From positions 1 through 39,294 of the forward strand of contig CAZUQH010000006.1 in NCBI GenBank assembly GCA_964622465.1: 39,294 bases of DNA, read 5' to 3'. Positions within the stretch are counted from its first letter, which is position 1; each line of letters begins with the position of its first letter. Positions 1 to 7,585 of the stretch are shown here, piece after piece. Under the pieces are notes generated by a model, which saw only the letters and a program-made list of their open reading frames with translations, was not told where the DNA came from and did not search any database. Origin of the DNA: CAZUQH01 sp964622465 (lineage in GTDB: Bacteria > CG03 > CAZUQH01). Made by a program: the position numbers and the translations under genes.

Positions 1-1
1 C

Positions 2-955
2 GGACAGGAGGACTCTAACCCTCACTCAGTCGTCAGCTACGAGCGCATAGTTGCAACTACGCACGACCTCATACTCCGGGAAAGCGCGCTACATCTGATT
101 GCAAATTTCTATCTTACGCATCTTACGGATTCCCCGGAGTATCTTAATCTAAGCGTGGATGCATTGAGCCGTCTCGCAAAGATTGCGACGACCTCGCGTA
201 TAAAGGAAGACGCTTTATTCAACCTCTCTAACCAGTATTTTCTTTATAGAAACGAACTTGAACTGGCATTAGCCGCCTATCAGCAATTGATAAGTGAATT
301 TCCAAATACAAGATGGAAGAGGGTCGTAGAGGACAGGTGCCGTTTGATTGAGGAAAATATGGCGTTTCCTAAACCCCTGTACTTTTACATACTCGCGGAA
401 AGACATTTTGAAAGACAGGATTTTCCAGCTGCAATTCGACACCTTGAGGAACTGATAACGGAATACCCGCATATTTCTCTTGCTGGTGATGCTTTGTATT
501 TCATCGGGGACATCTACCTTTATAAGTATCATGATTATCATCGTGGATATGCTACTTACTCGCATCTTGTGCGTGACTACCCTGAACATAGGTCAGCGGC
601 ATCTGCATCCTTAAAATCAGGGACTTGTCTTCAGAAGCTTGAACGCTGGCATGAAGCGATAAACGTATTCTGGGACCACATAAAGCACTATTCGCGCGAT
701 GGCAATCCTGACTATGCTCAATACTATATCGCACAGTCATACGAAGCGCTCGGGAACTTAGAAAAAGCTCGCGTTTCATACGACCTTATACTTGGAAACT
801 ATCCGGATAGCATCTGGACGCAGATCGCTCGCACAAAAGTTTCTCAAGATATCACATCCGGACCATCCGATGTGAGGAGTGTTATTATAAAAGCGCAGGA
901 CTCAAGCACTCACCCCGAGGATAAGAAAAAAAAGAGAGGAGATAAAAACCAATGA
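2..955 (+). CDS. TPR-repeat protein (5' end cut by window)
   Basis: The reading frame is open from the first bases of the window, so the true start lies upstream and only the C-terminal ~317 residues are here; an internal ATG at 155 is not the start. The protein is a run of degenerate tetratricopeptide helices (YQQLISEFPNT, LEELITEYPH, YSHLVRDYPEH, YDLILGNYPDS), each ending in the aromatic-Pro turn typical of YbgF/BamD-like periplasmic or lipoprotein TPR scaffolds. The tail is charged and lysine-rich. No signal peptide can be seen because the N-terminus is missing. Its stop overlaps the start of the WecA-type gene by ATGA, so it is co-translated with surface polysaccharide genes and may be a scaffold for envelope assembly. 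The TPR call is firm; the role is inferred. Confidence 0.75.
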   Translation, partial: GQEDSNPHSVVSYERIVATTHDLILRESALHLIANFYLTHLTDSPEYLNLSVDALSRLAKIATTSRIKEDALFNLSNQYFLYRNELELALAAYQQLISEFPNTRWKRVVEDRCRLIEENMAFPKPLYFYILAERHFERQDFPAAIRHLEELITEYPHISLAGDALYFIGDIYLYKYHDYHRGYATYSHLVRDYPEHRSAASASLKSGTCLQKLERWHEAINVFWDHIKHYSRDGNPDYAQYYIAQSYEALGNLEKARVSYDLILGNYPDSIWTQIARTKVSQDITSGPSDVRSVIIKAQDSSTHPEDKKKKRGDKNQ

Positions 956-1980
956 TATGGTCTCCTGCAATCCTTTACGTTTCCACATTCGTGGTCTCTG
1001 CATTGCTTGCTCTTGGAATGACGCCTGTCTCAATATGGTTGGCGACTAAGTGGCATATACTGGACGTTCCTAATTCGCCTGTCAAAACCCACAAACTCCC
1101 AGTTCCATATCTTGGCGGAGTTGCTATCTGGGGTTCTTTTGTACTGAGCATGATATTGTTGCGTTTTCTTACGCATTTCCCTACAGGCACACTATATAAC
1201 CTTCGTGGACTTTTGTTTGGTGGCACTACAATAATGTTGCTTGGCGTATGGGATGATGTCAGAGGGTTGGATTATCGTTTCAAGCTCCTCGTCGAAGTGA
1301 TTGCAGCACTTATACTTATTTCTTTTGGTATCAGAATCCACTTCATAAGTAATCCATGGGTAGCTATTCCTCTGACGGTTCTGTGGGTAGTTGGCATTAC
1401 AAATTCTCTGAATATAATTGATATAATGGATGGACTTTGTGCAGGGACTGGTTTCGTTGCAGCGCTTGCCCTCTTCTTTATTGCTCTACCTACGGAGGCA
1501 ATTTACGTTAATTTTGCTTCCGTTGCACTCGCTGGAGCATTACTTGGTTTTCTGCACTATAACTGGCAGCCGGCAAGAATTTTTCTCGGTGACGCAGGAA
1601 GTTTATTCATTGGATTTAGCCTTGCAGCTCTCTCGCTTGGTGAAAGTTATACGACAGTGAATAATATCGCTCTGTTTGCACCTATACTTGTTCTCGGTAT
1701 CCCACTCTATGACACAGTGCTTGTGAGTTTTCATAGAATGCGCCGCGGGAAATCAATTTTTGAGGGGTCTAAAGACCATTTTGCACTGCGAATGGAAGCG
1801 ATGGGAATCAGAAGAAAACGGGTGGTTCAAACAACATTGCTTGTTTCTGCCTGTCTTTCAATAGCTGCGTTTCTGATAACTATCTTGAAGTTTGAATACG
1901 CCGCACTTGTGCTCGGTGTTGTCGTCGCTGTCGGTGCATTTGCATTTAATGCTCTGAGTTCAGTGGAGGTAAAGGAGTAG
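952..1980 (+). CDS. wecA: Undecaprenyl-phosphate sugar-1-phosphate transferase, WecA/TagO/MraY family
   Basis: 342-residue polytopic membrane protein of the polyprenyl-phosphate N-acetylhexosamine-1-phosphate transferase family, which starts lipid-linked glycan synthesis by moving a sugar-1-phosphate from a UDP-sugar to undecaprenyl phosphate. Visible signatures are the Mg-binding DD pair (residues 101-102, GVWDDVRGLDYRFK), the NIIDIMDGL motif (about 154-162), and HYNWQPARIFLGDAGS (202-217). About ten hydrophobic segments alternate along the chain. The usual late HxHH loop is only partly conserved (KDHFALRM). ATG 952 follows a GAGGAG ribosome site and overlaps the upstream stop. The family also contains MraY, but there is no cell-wall cluster here and the polysaccharide neighbours favour a WecA/TagO role. 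The exact sugar is unknown. Confidence 0.85.
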   Translation: MIWSPAILYVSTFVVSALLALGMTPVSIWLATKWHILDVPNSPVKTHKLPVPYLGGVAIWGSFVLSMILLRFLTHFPTGTLYNLRGLLFGGTTIMLLGVWDDVRGLDYRFKLLVEVIAALILISFGIRIHFISNPWVAIPLTVLWVVGITNSLNIIDIMDGLCAGTGFVAALALFFIALPTEAIYVNFASVALAGALLGFLHYNWQPARIFLGDAGSLFIGFSLAALSLGESYTTVNNIALFAPILVLGIPLYDTVLVSFHRMRRGKSIFEGSKDHFALRMEAMGIRRKRVVQTTLLVSACLSIAAFLITILKFEYAALVLGVVVAVGAFAFNALSSVEVKE

Positions 1981-3305
1981 TGATTGTCCTTGTTGGCGCT
2001 GGCCTTGCTGGCTTGAGCACTGCTTACCACCTCCACAAAATCCATCCGGGAAATGAATTTCTTATTTTCGAGCGTTCTCCCGTACCTGGCGGACTATGTC
2101 GGACCGAAAAAACAGACGGTTTTCTCTTTGATTATACCGGCCATTTGCTTCATCTTCGCAAACCAGCGTCTCTTGCTTTGCTTCGGAAGATAGCCACAGC
2201 GAAACTTGTCCGGCACAGACGTAGGGCGAGCATCTATACTCTGGGCACAGTAATTCCTTACCCATTTCAGGTTAACCTCCATGGTTTACCGCCAGCCGTT
2301 GTTCGGCAATGCGTAAATGGTTTTATTGAGGTATATAACCATCGTCAGAGGAGAGATAATTTTGCTAACTGGACAGAGGATACTTTTGGTCACGGAATTA
2401 CCCGCTGTTTTATGAAGCCGTACAACACAAAGGTGTGGCGAGTCCCACTTGAAGAACTAAGTTGTGAGTGGGTCGGGAGGTATGTCCCACAGCCAGACAT
2501 AGATGAGGTTATAGCAGGTGCACTTGGAGCGACCAAAACCGGTATCGGTTATAATGCGCAATTCTACTATCCCCAAGTCGGTGGTATCCAGTCATTAGTC
2601 GATGGGTTTGTTAACCCTGTGGGTAACTCGGGTGAGTTAAAAACAGGTGTTGAGGTACTGAGGGTAAATAATAAGAAAAAGGTTGTCTTGCTGCGTGACG
2701 CTACTGGTGTACACTCTGTAAAATATGACGTTCTAATTTCTACGATTCCTCTGGTGGAATTAGTGAAAAGAATTGAAGATGTCCCGGATTCCGTACGCCA
2801 GGCAGCTCGTAGATTGAGGTGGAACAGTGTGATAAACGTTAATTTTGGCTTTCGCGGAAGCCCTCCCGGTAACTGGCATTGGTTGTATGTGCCGGAAAAG
2901 AAATACAGGTTTTACCGCGTTGGTTTTCCTGGTGCGCTGTCATCCAGTATGGTACCACGTGGCACGTACTCGGTCTCAACCGAAGTTTCTCAAGCCCCAG
3001 TTGGAATGTCCCGTAAACGGCTTCATGGATTTGAAGATAGCGTACTCAGGGACTTGTATAAATGCGGATTTGCAAAACGAGATGCAGAACCAATCGTTCA
3101 GAAAACCCTTGTGTTGGATTACGGCTACGTCCTTTATGACCATCATTGGAAGCGGTCAAGGAGAGTTATTCTTGATTGGCTTAAACACACGGGAATAATC
3201 TCAATTGGACGGTATGGTAGATGGGAGTATTCTACTATGGAGGATGCAATATTGCAGGGAAGAGAAGCGGCTGCATCAGCAGCACGTAATGTCGCTAAAT
3301 ACTAG
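1980..3305 (+). CDS. FAD-dependent amine-oxidase/UDP-galactopyranose mutase-like protein
   Basis: 441-residue flavoprotein with an N-terminal Rossmann motif (VGAGLAGLSTA, G6-G11), an acidic end to beta-2 (IFER) and a PGGLCRTE stretch typical of the NAD(P)-binding_8/protoporphyrinogen-oxidase fold. The segment FMKPYNTKVW resembles the FxxPYxxKxW motif of UDP-galactopyranose mutase-like proteins often found in polysaccharide clusters. It starts at GTG 1980, whose G is the last base of the preceding TAG stop, a junction used repeatedly in this window. Placement between a WecA-type transferase and a sugar-nucleotide epimerase suggests a sugar-modifying or ring-contracting redox step, but length and sequence do not match a classical Glf closely, so the substrate is left open. 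Confidence 0.7.
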   Translation: MIVLVGAGLAGLSTAYHLHKIHPGNEFLIFERSPVPGGLCRTEKTDGFLFDYTGHLLHLRKPASLALLRKIATAKLVRHRRRASIYTLGTVIPYPFQVNLHGLPPAVVRQCVNGFIEVYNHRQRRDNFANWTEDTFGHGITRCFMKPYNTKVWRVPLEELSCEWVGRYVPQPDIDEVIAGALGATKTGIGYNAQFYYPQVGGIQSLVDGFVNPVGNSGELKTGVEVLRVNNKKKVVLLRDATGVHSVKYDVLISTIPLVELVKRIEDVPDSVRQAARRLRWNSVINVNFGFRGSPPGNWHWLYVPEKKYRFYRVGFPGALSSSMVPRGTYSVSTEVSQAPVGMSRKRLHGFEDSVLRDLYKCGFAKRDAEPIVQKTLVLDYGYVLYDHHWKRSRRVILDWLKHTGIISIGRYGRWEYSTMEDAILQGREAAASAARNVAKY

Positions 3306-3312
3306 AGAGAAA

Positions 3313-4275
3313 ATGACAGGTAAATGTCTCGTTACAGGTTGTGCTGGATTTATTGGTTCACATCTTTGCGAATCGCTACTGCGTGATAACTGTGTAATTA
3401 CGGGTATAGATTGTTTTACTGACTACTATTCGCAGGGAAGAAAAGAACAAAACCTGAAGAACTTTATAGGTAACAAAAGGTTTAAATTGCTCAAGCGAGA
3501 GATGTCAACTGATAAGTTAACTGATGCGGTACAGGATACAGATTACGTTTTTCATCTGGCTGCGCAGCCAGGCGTCCGCAATGGATGGGGTGATGATTTT
3601 GAGGTCTACGTGCAGCGTAACATAATCGCAACACACCGTCTCCTTAAAGCAATCAGGGAAGTAAATTCTAAGGTAAAAAAAGTCATTCTTGCATCTTCGA
3701 GTTCCATATACGGAGATAACCCCGTACCGATGAAAGAGGAACAGTTGCCAAAACCTGTTTCTCCGTACGGAATAACAAAAGTTGCATGTGAGAATCTCGG
3801 ACGTCTCTATTTCAAGCAATTCGGATTGCCGGTTGTTACTCTTCGATATTTTACTGTGTATGGCCCAAGACAGAGGCCGGATATGGCTTTCTACAAATTC
3901 ATAGACGGACTCTTAAATGGAGAGCCGATTGTTGTATATGGCGATGGGAGCCAGAAGAGAGATTTTACCTATATTGATGATGCGGTTGAATCAACTTTGA
4001 AAGCGGCGGAAAAAGGTATTCCCGGTGATATATACAATATTGGTGGCGGGACAGAGATAACCGTTCGTGACGCTGTGTCTTTACTGGAGGACATCGCTGG
4101 AAGGGAAGTCAGGATAGAATTTTGTCCTTCTCAACCGGGGGAGATGCATGAGACACTTGCCGATAACAAACGCGCCCGTGATATTCTTGGGTTTGTCCCT
4201 GGTACAGATTTACGCGCAGGGCTGAAGAAAGAATTAGAATGGTTCCTAAAAGAACAAGAAGAAGAACAAAAATAG
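3313..4275 (+). CDS. NAD-dependent sugar-nucleotide epimerase (UDP-glucuronate 4-epimerase-like)
   Basis: 320-residue extended short-chain dehydrogenase. ATG 3313 is chosen because the Rossmann motif GCAGFIG (residues 9-15) follows at the usual distance; upstream in-frame ATGs (3205, 3289) would only add sequence overlapping the FAD gene. The catalytic set is visible: SSSSIYG (Ser about 129) and Y152-x3-K156 in YGITK. The motifs AAQPGVR and RYFTVYGPRQRPDM are characteristic of UDP-glucuronate 4-epimerases within the GalE-like family. It probably makes a UDP-uronate or related sugar for the adjacent glycosyltransferase, whose start it overlaps by 37 nt. UDP-glucose 4-epimerase or dTDP-glucose dehydratase-like activity cannot be excluded from sequence alone. 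Confidence 0.82.
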   Translation: MTGKCLVTGCAGFIGSHLCESLLRDNCVITGIDCFTDYYSQGRKEQNLKNFIGNKRFKLLKREMSTDKLTDAVQDTDYVFHLAAQPGVRNGWGDDFEVYVQRNIIATHRLLKAIREVNSKVKKVILASSSSIYGDNPVPMKEEQLPKPVSPYGITKVACENLGRLYFKQFGLPVVTLRYFTVYGPRQRPDMAFYKFIDGLLNGEPIVVYGDGSQKRDFTYIDDAVESTLKAAEKGIPGDIYNIGGGTEITVRDAVSLLEDIAGREVRIEFCPSQPGEMHETLADNKRARDILGFVPGTDLRAGLKKELEWFLKEQEEEQK

Positions 4276-5450
4276 CACATGTAATAACGAAGCTGGAACT
4301 TGGCGGTGCACAACAGAATACGCTCTATACGCTTAATCATCTTGACCCAAAGCGTTACAGAGGGTATCTGTTTTCCGGCCGTGGGGGTATTCTGGATGAT
4401 GAGGCCTCCAGTGCAGTGGGATATGAAACCAGATTTATTCCATCGCTTGGACGCCGGATATCTCCATTTCATGACTTTATTACTCTGGCGCACATCTGGC
4501 TCTTGTGTATATTGATTAGACCTGATATTATTCACACCCATTCTTCAAAGGCGGGGATAATAGGACGGTGGGCTGCTTTCTTTGCAGGTGTGCCTGTCCT
4601 TATTCATACCTATCACGGATTTGGTTTTAACGATTTTCAGCCACTCCCTGTAAGATGCATCTTACAGTTTACCGAATGTCTCACGGCACCTATAACTACT
4701 GCCCTCGTAGCCGTGTCAAGCGAAAATATCCAGAAAGGGCTATTAGCGGGCATAGGGAAACGAGAACAATACCTTGTTATTCATAGCGGTATAAAGGTGA
4801 GTGACTTTGCAGCGGTTCCAGAGGACAAAATAGAAAACACAAGGAAACAGATTGGTATTAAGAAAGGTATTCCTGTTATAGGGATGGTCGGTTGTTTCAA
4901 ACCACAGAAGGCGCCACTGGATTTTGTTTATCTCGCGAAGAAAGTTTCAGACAAACGTACTGATGTGCAATTTGTATTGATTGGTGATGGTTTGTTACGT
5001 CCTCAAATAGAAAAAGAGATAGAACGCCTGAATCTGAAGGATAAGTTAATTCTTACGGGTTGGAGGCGTGATGTTTCCTCCTGTGTCGCGTTATTTGATA
5101 TTCTCGTTCTCACTTCTTTATGGGAAGGACTGCCACGTGTTTTTCCGGAGGCAATGGCTGCTGGCAAGCCAATTGTTGCTACCTGGGTTGATGGAGCGCG
5201 GGAAGCGGTGCTACATGGGATAAACGGGTATCTTGTAGCTCCGCACGATGTTGACAAAATGAGTGATTATGTGCTACGGTTACTGGACAATCCAGACGAA
5301 AGAGGGCGTTTTGGCGCCTATGGGAAGAGGCGCGTTTACCCCCAATACGATATAGATGAAATGACGCGTCAGCTGGATGAACTTTATACAACTGTCATTG
5401 CGAGGAAAGTGCGTAAGCACTTGACGAAGCAATCTCGTACCAGTGAATAA
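4239..5450 (+). CDS. GT4-family glycosyltransferase with a repeat-derived C-terminus
   Basis: 403-residue GT-B glycosyltransferase. The N-terminal domain opens with IAHVITKLELGGAQQ, and HTHSSKAGIIGRWAA matches the acceptor side of group 1 transferases. The C-terminal nucleotide-sugar domain has VGCFKPQKAP and GDGLLRPQIE, and the E-x7-E-like stretch SLWEGLPRVFPEAMAAGKPIVA. It probably adds a sugar to the lipid-linked glycan begun by the WecA-type enzyme. The last 18 residues (from V386) are encoded by the left arm of a palindromic repeat (5394 onward), so the native C-terminus was replaced or extended in frame and the stop codon lies just past that arm. The GTG start of the GIY-YIG gene overlaps the stop by 8 nt. 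Confidence 0.88.
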   Translation: MVPKRTRRRTKIAHVITKLELGGAQQNTLYTLNHLDPKRYRGYLFSGRGGILDDEASSAVGYETRFIPSLGRRISPFHDFITLAHIWLLCILIRPDIIHTHSSKAGIIGRWAAFFAGVPVLIHTYHGFGFNDFQPLPVRCILQFTECLTAPITTALVAVSSENIQKGLLAGIGKREQYLVIHSGIKVSDFAAVPEDKIENTRKQIGIKKGIPVIGMVGCFKPQKAPLDFVYLAKKVSDKRTDVQFVLIGDGLLRPQIEKEIERLNLKDKLILTGWRRDVSSCVALFDILVLTSLWEGLPRVFPEAMAAGKPIVATWVDGAREAVLHGINGYLVAPHDVDKMSDYVLRLLDNPDERGRFGAYGKRRVYPQYDIDEMTRQLDELYTTVIARKVRKHLTKQSRTSE

Positions 5451-5760
5451 AATATATACTGTCTACATAATGGCGAATGAAAGAAATACAGTCCTGTATA
5501 CTGGTATAACCAGTAGCCTTCGTAAGAGAGTATTTGAACACAAGGAAAAGATAATAAAGGGTTTCACCAACAAGTACAATGTAAGCAAATTGGTGTATTA
5601 TGAGTTGTTTAGTGATGCCCTGACGGCGATTACCCGAGAAAAGCAAATTAAGGCGGGCTCACGGGATAAGAAACTTGTACTGGTAAATGGATTTAATCCA
5701 AGATGGCGGGATTTGTATGAAGAGTTATGAGATTGCTTCGCCCTTCGGGCTCGCAATGAC
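5394..5760. mobile_element. Palindromic element carrying a GIY-YIG nuclease gene
   Basis: Outer inverted ends GTCATTGCGAG (5394-5404) and CTCGCAATGAC (5750-5760) match perfectly over 11 bp. Inner arms CGAAGCAATCTC (5425-5436) and GAGATTGCTTCG (5729-5740) match perfectly over 12 bp. Between outer and inner arms sit small self-complementary hairpins: AAGTGC-GTAA-GCACTT on the left, CCC-TTC-GGG on the right. The GIY-YIG gene starts 7 nt after the left inner arm, and its stop codon shares two bases with the right inner arm, so the gene exactly fills the element. No target duplication is obvious to me. The same arms without cargo occur elsewhere in the window. Confidence 0.75.
5443..5730 (+). CDS. 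Small GIY-YIG nuclease family protein, cargo of a palindromic repeat
   Basis: 95-residue single-domain protein of the UvrC/YhbQ-like GIY-YIG superfamily. VYIM (about 7-10) and LYTGIT (18-23) are the GIY and YIG strands, followed by arginines in LRKRVFEHK, then FTNKYNVSKLVYYE, REKQIKAGSR and the C-terminal NPRWRDLYEE typical of this compact group. Start GTG 5443 lies 7 nt past the left arm of the repeat; stop TGA 5728-5730 runs into the right arm. Family members are single-strand-nicking or structure-specific endonucleases; whether this one acts on the repeat around it is inference. It sits in the same direction as the glycosyltransferase gene and overlaps it by 8 nt, so it may be expressed by read-through. 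Confidence 0.85.
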   Translation: MNKIYTVYIMANERNTVLYTGITSSLRKRVFEHKEKIIKGFTNKYNVSKLVYYELFSDALTAITREKQIKAGSRDKKLVLVNGFNPRWRDLYEEL

Positions 5761-5766
5761 AACTGG

Positions 5767-7032
5767 ATGACGATTTCAGAGAAAATAATCAGCGTGCACC
5801 TGACTGAAAATCCGGGACGCAAAGTAATGCCTGGTGAACTTGTGGTTGTGCATGTCGACAGAGTGTTATTGCAAGATGGAACCGGCCCGCTTGCCTGGAG
5901 TCGCTTTGATGAACTTGGTCTTCATGGGCCGGCAAAACCAGAATCAATAGTATCTTTTTTGGACCACGCTTCCCCCTCTCCAAGGCAGGAGCTTGCAAAT
6001 TGTCATAAGTTGCTAAGAGAGCGTGCGCGCGAATATGGAATCACCTTGAGCGATATTGAATGTGGCATCTGCCATCAGCGGATGATAGAAACGTTTGTTC
6101 ATCCGGGTGAACTTATCCTTGGCTCTGATTCCCATACTTGTACTTCAGGTGCGCTTGGTGCTTTTGCATGCGGGGTCGGGTCAACGGATGCCGCTATTGC
6201 TGTGGGACTTGGAGAACAGTGGCTTAGAGTGCCTGCCTCCTGGCTCATAAAAATTGAAGGAGAACTTAACCGATGGGTAACTGCGAAGGATATCATGCTT
6301 TACCTTATTGGAATGATTGGCGCTGATGGCGGGACATACAAAGCACTTGAGTTTGCCGGGAAGACAGTAGAGAAAATGCTAGTGCCTGAACGGCAGGTAC
6401 TCTGTAACATGGCAGTAGAGGCAGGTGCAAAGACAGGCATTGTCTCATCAGATGAAATGACTAAAAATTATCTCAGAGAACAGGGGCGCGAGCAGGATTG
6501 GAAAGAGATGTCTTCTGATTCCGATGCTCGATACGAACGTACAATTGAAATATCTGCAGAGACCCTGAAACCTATGGTTGCACAACCTCATACCGTTGAT
6601 AATGTCCAGCCAGTTAGCGAAATTGCGAAAGAGAAAGTTCATATTGACCAGGTATTCATTGGTTCTTGCACAGGCGGGAGAATTGAAGATTTGAGGATTG
6701 CTGCGCAAATTCTGAAAGGAAAAAAGAGAGCAACGAATACGCGTCTTATAATAACACCTGCTTCTCAGGCAACGTATGAAAAGGCGCTCAAAGAGGGGAT
6801 ACTGGAGCAGTTCGTGAGCGCAGGCGGTTTGGTAACGGCGCCTGGTTGCGGTCCCTGCTCTGGAGTGCATCTTGGTATTCTTGCTGACGGAGAGAAGTGT
6901 CTTGCGACCCAGAATCGGAACTTCCGCGGACGAATGGGTAACCCAAATTCAGAGGTATATCTATCTTCGGCTGCAGTTGCTGCATGCTCAGCTATCAAGG
7001 GATACATTGCTGACCCGCAGGAATTATCATAG
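5767..7032 (+). CDS. leuC: Homoaconitase/3-isopropylmalate dehydratase-type large subunit (LeuC/HacA-like)
   Basis: 421-residue aconitase-superfamily large subunit of the compact, archaeal-type (HACN/IPMI) form. The three [4Fe-4S] ligands are visible as C301 (FIGSCTGGRIEDL) and C361/C364 (APGCGPCSGVHLG). SDSHTCTSGALGAFACGVGSTDAA is the conserved substrate/cluster-loop region. It pairs with the small subunit at 7100. The classical product is isopropylmalate or homoisocitrate, but the next enzyme is an isocitrate dehydrogenase rather than LeuB and no other leucine gene is nearby, so this pair may act as an aconitase (citrate to isocitrate). A half-copy of the palindromic repeat separates the two subunit genes. 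Substrate is not settled by sequence. Confidence 0.85.
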   Translation: MTISEKIISVHLTENPGRKVMPGELVVVHVDRVLLQDGTGPLAWSRFDELGLHGPAKPESIVSFLDHASPSPRQELANCHKLLRERAREYGITLSDIECGICHQRMIETFVHPGELILGSDSHTCTSGALGAFACGVGSTDAAIAVGLGEQWLRVPASWLIKIEGELNRWVTAKDIMLYLIGMIGADGGTYKALEFAGKTVEKMLVPERQVLCNMAVEAGAKTGIVSSDEMTKNYLREQGREQDWKEMSSDSDARYERTIEISAETLKPMVAQPHTVDNVQPVSEIAKEKVHIDQVFIGSCTGGRIEDLRIAAQILKGKKRATNTRLIITPASQATYEKALKEGILEQFVSAGGLVTAPGCGPCSGVHLGILADGEKCLATQNRNFRGRMGNPNSEVYLSSAAVAACSAIKGYIADPQELS

Positions 7033-7047
7033 GTGGATAGTTTTTGG

Positions 7048-7086
7048 CTGGTAAGGGATTGCTTCGCCCTTCGGGCTCGCAATGAC
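7048..7086. repeat. Half-copy of the palindromic repeat between the two hydratase subunit genes
   Basis: The sequence has the end of the central spacer (CTGGTAA), then a right inner arm GGGATTGCTTCG (7055-7066), the CCC-TTC-GGG mini-hairpin and the outer end CTCGCAATGAC (7076-7086). Positions 7057-7088 are identical over 32 bp to 5731-5762, the right arm of the GIY-YIG-bearing copy. No left arm is present, so this is a truncated copy. It fills most of the 67-nt gap and has no T-run, so it is not a typical terminator, although its hairpin could affect the mRNA between the subunits. Confidence 0.85.
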
Positions 7087-7099
7087 AATGTGATATAGA

Positions 7100-7585
7100 A
7101 TGAAAATACATAAATTTGGAGATAACATAAACACTGACTTGCTTGCGCCAGGACGCTATTTTCATCTTCGGCAAAACATTCCAGAGTTGGCAAAACATAC
7201 ACTTGAGGATATAAATCCGGAGTTTGCTTCGAGCGTAAAACCAGGTGATGTATTAGTTTGCGGCAAGAATTTTGGCCTGGGTTCCTCGCGGGAGCACGCT
7301 GCAGCTGTTTTAAAGGAACTCGGGATTAAGTATATTCTGGCAAAGTCATTTGCAAGAATTTTCTTTCGTAATGCAGTTAACCTGGGGATTATCCCAATAG
7401 AGTTGGATACGGATAAAATACAGGCAGGGGATGACATAGAGATAGACATTGAACACGGTATAGTGAAAGACGTAACTAGCGAGAAAGAGATAAAATTTAC
7501 ACCACCGGCTGGTATTGTTAAAAAAATACTTGATGAAGGCGGGGTGGTTCCGTACATAAAAAAATATGGCAAGTTCAAAGCATAA
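7100..7585 (+). CDS. leuD: Homoaconitase/3-isopropylmalate dehydratase-type small subunit (LeuD/HacB-like)
   Basis: 161-residue swivel-domain subunit that completes the dehydratase with the large subunit at 5767. GDNINTDLLAPGRY opens the protein, GKNFGLGSSREHAA (about 55-68) is the signature substrate-binding loop, and AKSFARIFFRNAVNLGIIPI is the second conserved block. The loop after PGRY, which in methanogen homoaconitase reads YLRT and helps select substrate, here reads YFHL, so specificity cannot be assigned by simple comparison. The gene overlaps the following isocitrate dehydrogenase by 20 nt, tying the two steps together. Confidence 0.85.
   Translation: MKIHKFGDNINTDLLAPGRYFHLRQNIPELAKHTLEDINPEFASSVKPGDVLVCGKNFGLGSSREHAAAVLKELGIKYILAKSFARIFFRNAVNLGIIPIELDTDKIQAGDDIEIDIEHGIVKDVTSEKEIKFTPPAGIVKKILDEGGVVPYIKKYGKFKA

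Noticed and set aside
3205..3312. Upstream extension of the epimerase start
   Set aside because: It would overlap the end of the FAD protein by about 100 nt and adds no family-conserved residues; the Rossmann motif follows ATG 3313 directly.
5741..5760. CCC-TTC-GGG hairpin as a rho-independent terminator after the GIY-YIG gene
   Set aside because: No T-run follows and the same hairpin recurs in another copy of the repeat (7067-7075), so it is part of the element's arm.
5394..7088. Spaced similar repeats as a CRISPR array
   Set aside because: Copies are inverted, unevenly spaced, and separated by genes; there are no regular spacers or cas genes.
6995..7202. Minus-strand open frames across the leuC-leuD gap
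   Set aside because: Their sequence comes from the palindromic repeat and the complementary strand of conserved genes.
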